Shown: piece by piece, positions 6,148-6,150 of the stretch
Layout: every line of letters begins with the position of its first letter
Position numbering within the stretch: the stretch's first letter is position 1
Source: Candidatus Stahliibacteriota bacterium
Lineage (GTDB): Bacteria > Hydrothermota > Tepidihabitantia > SM23-42
DNA length: 6,150 bases
Reading direction: 5' to 3'
Assembly: GCA_004376785.1 (NCBI GenBank)
Contig: SOIY01000227.1
Coordinates: 1-6,150 of the forward strand
Program-made: the position numbers and the translations under genes
The notes under the pieces: generated by a model
Seen by the model: the letters and a program-made list of their open reading frames with translations, nothing else
Told to the model about the DNA's origin: nothing
Databases searched by the model: none

Positions 6148-6150
6148 TGA

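Noticed and set aside
6147..6150. ATG at the window end as the start of a next gene such as gyrA
   Set aside because: No ribosome binding site precedes it and only one codon is visible.

Overview
The window is AT-rich bacterial chromosome, densely coded on the + strand only. Four adjacent features hold almost all of it: a large cell-envelope protein (105-2729), then recF (2833-3900), a dciA-type DUF721 gene (3878-4180) and gyrB (4177-6126). The first protein has the layout of a Gram-negative outer-membrane protein: a short hydrophobic N-terminus, a beta-rich C-terminal region and a final phenylalanine. This suggests a diderm host. Base composition, the recF-dciA-gyrB order and this protein's architecture would fit an uncultured diderm lineage such as candidate phylum WOR-3 (Stahlbacteria) or a relative. 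That placement is inference, not a sequence-based classification.

Region by region: 1-104 is a non-coding lead-in carrying a near-consensus sigma70-type promoter (TTGAAA, 16 bp, TATAAT) whose expected start of transcription falls on the ATG at 105, so the first gene is probably read from a leaderless mRNA. Its product has a gluzincin-type zinc-peptidase motif (HEYTH, with a WxxEG third-ligand motif), a middle region resembling TolB/WD40-like propeller repeats, and a C-terminal region with an Omp85-like IRGY motif. Positions 2730-2832 are a 103-bp gap with no convincing terminator but a second strong promoter (TTGACT, 16 bp, TATAAT) just upstream of recF.

recF, dciA and gyrB form a compact operon with overlapping ends (23 bp and 4 bp), each gene with its own Shine-Dalgarno sequence. 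RecF supports recombinational repair at gapped or stalled forks, DciA-type proteins load the replicative helicase DnaB, and GyrB is the ATPase subunit that powers DNA supercoiling, so the operon is a replication and chromosome-maintenance unit. The usual upstream partners dnaA and dnaN are absent; the envelope protein occupies that position. GyrB is complete but carries two uncommon substitutions in the ATP pocket (Gly66 and Ser94) and a very lysine-rich N-terminal tail encoded by poly-A tracts.

The most promising item for novelty is the 874-residue protease/propeller/barrel protein, which cannot be assigned to a characterised system from sequence alone. The rest of the window is conserved housekeeping DNA with some unusual details. 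No RNA gene, CRISPR array, insertion sequence or other mobile element was seen.
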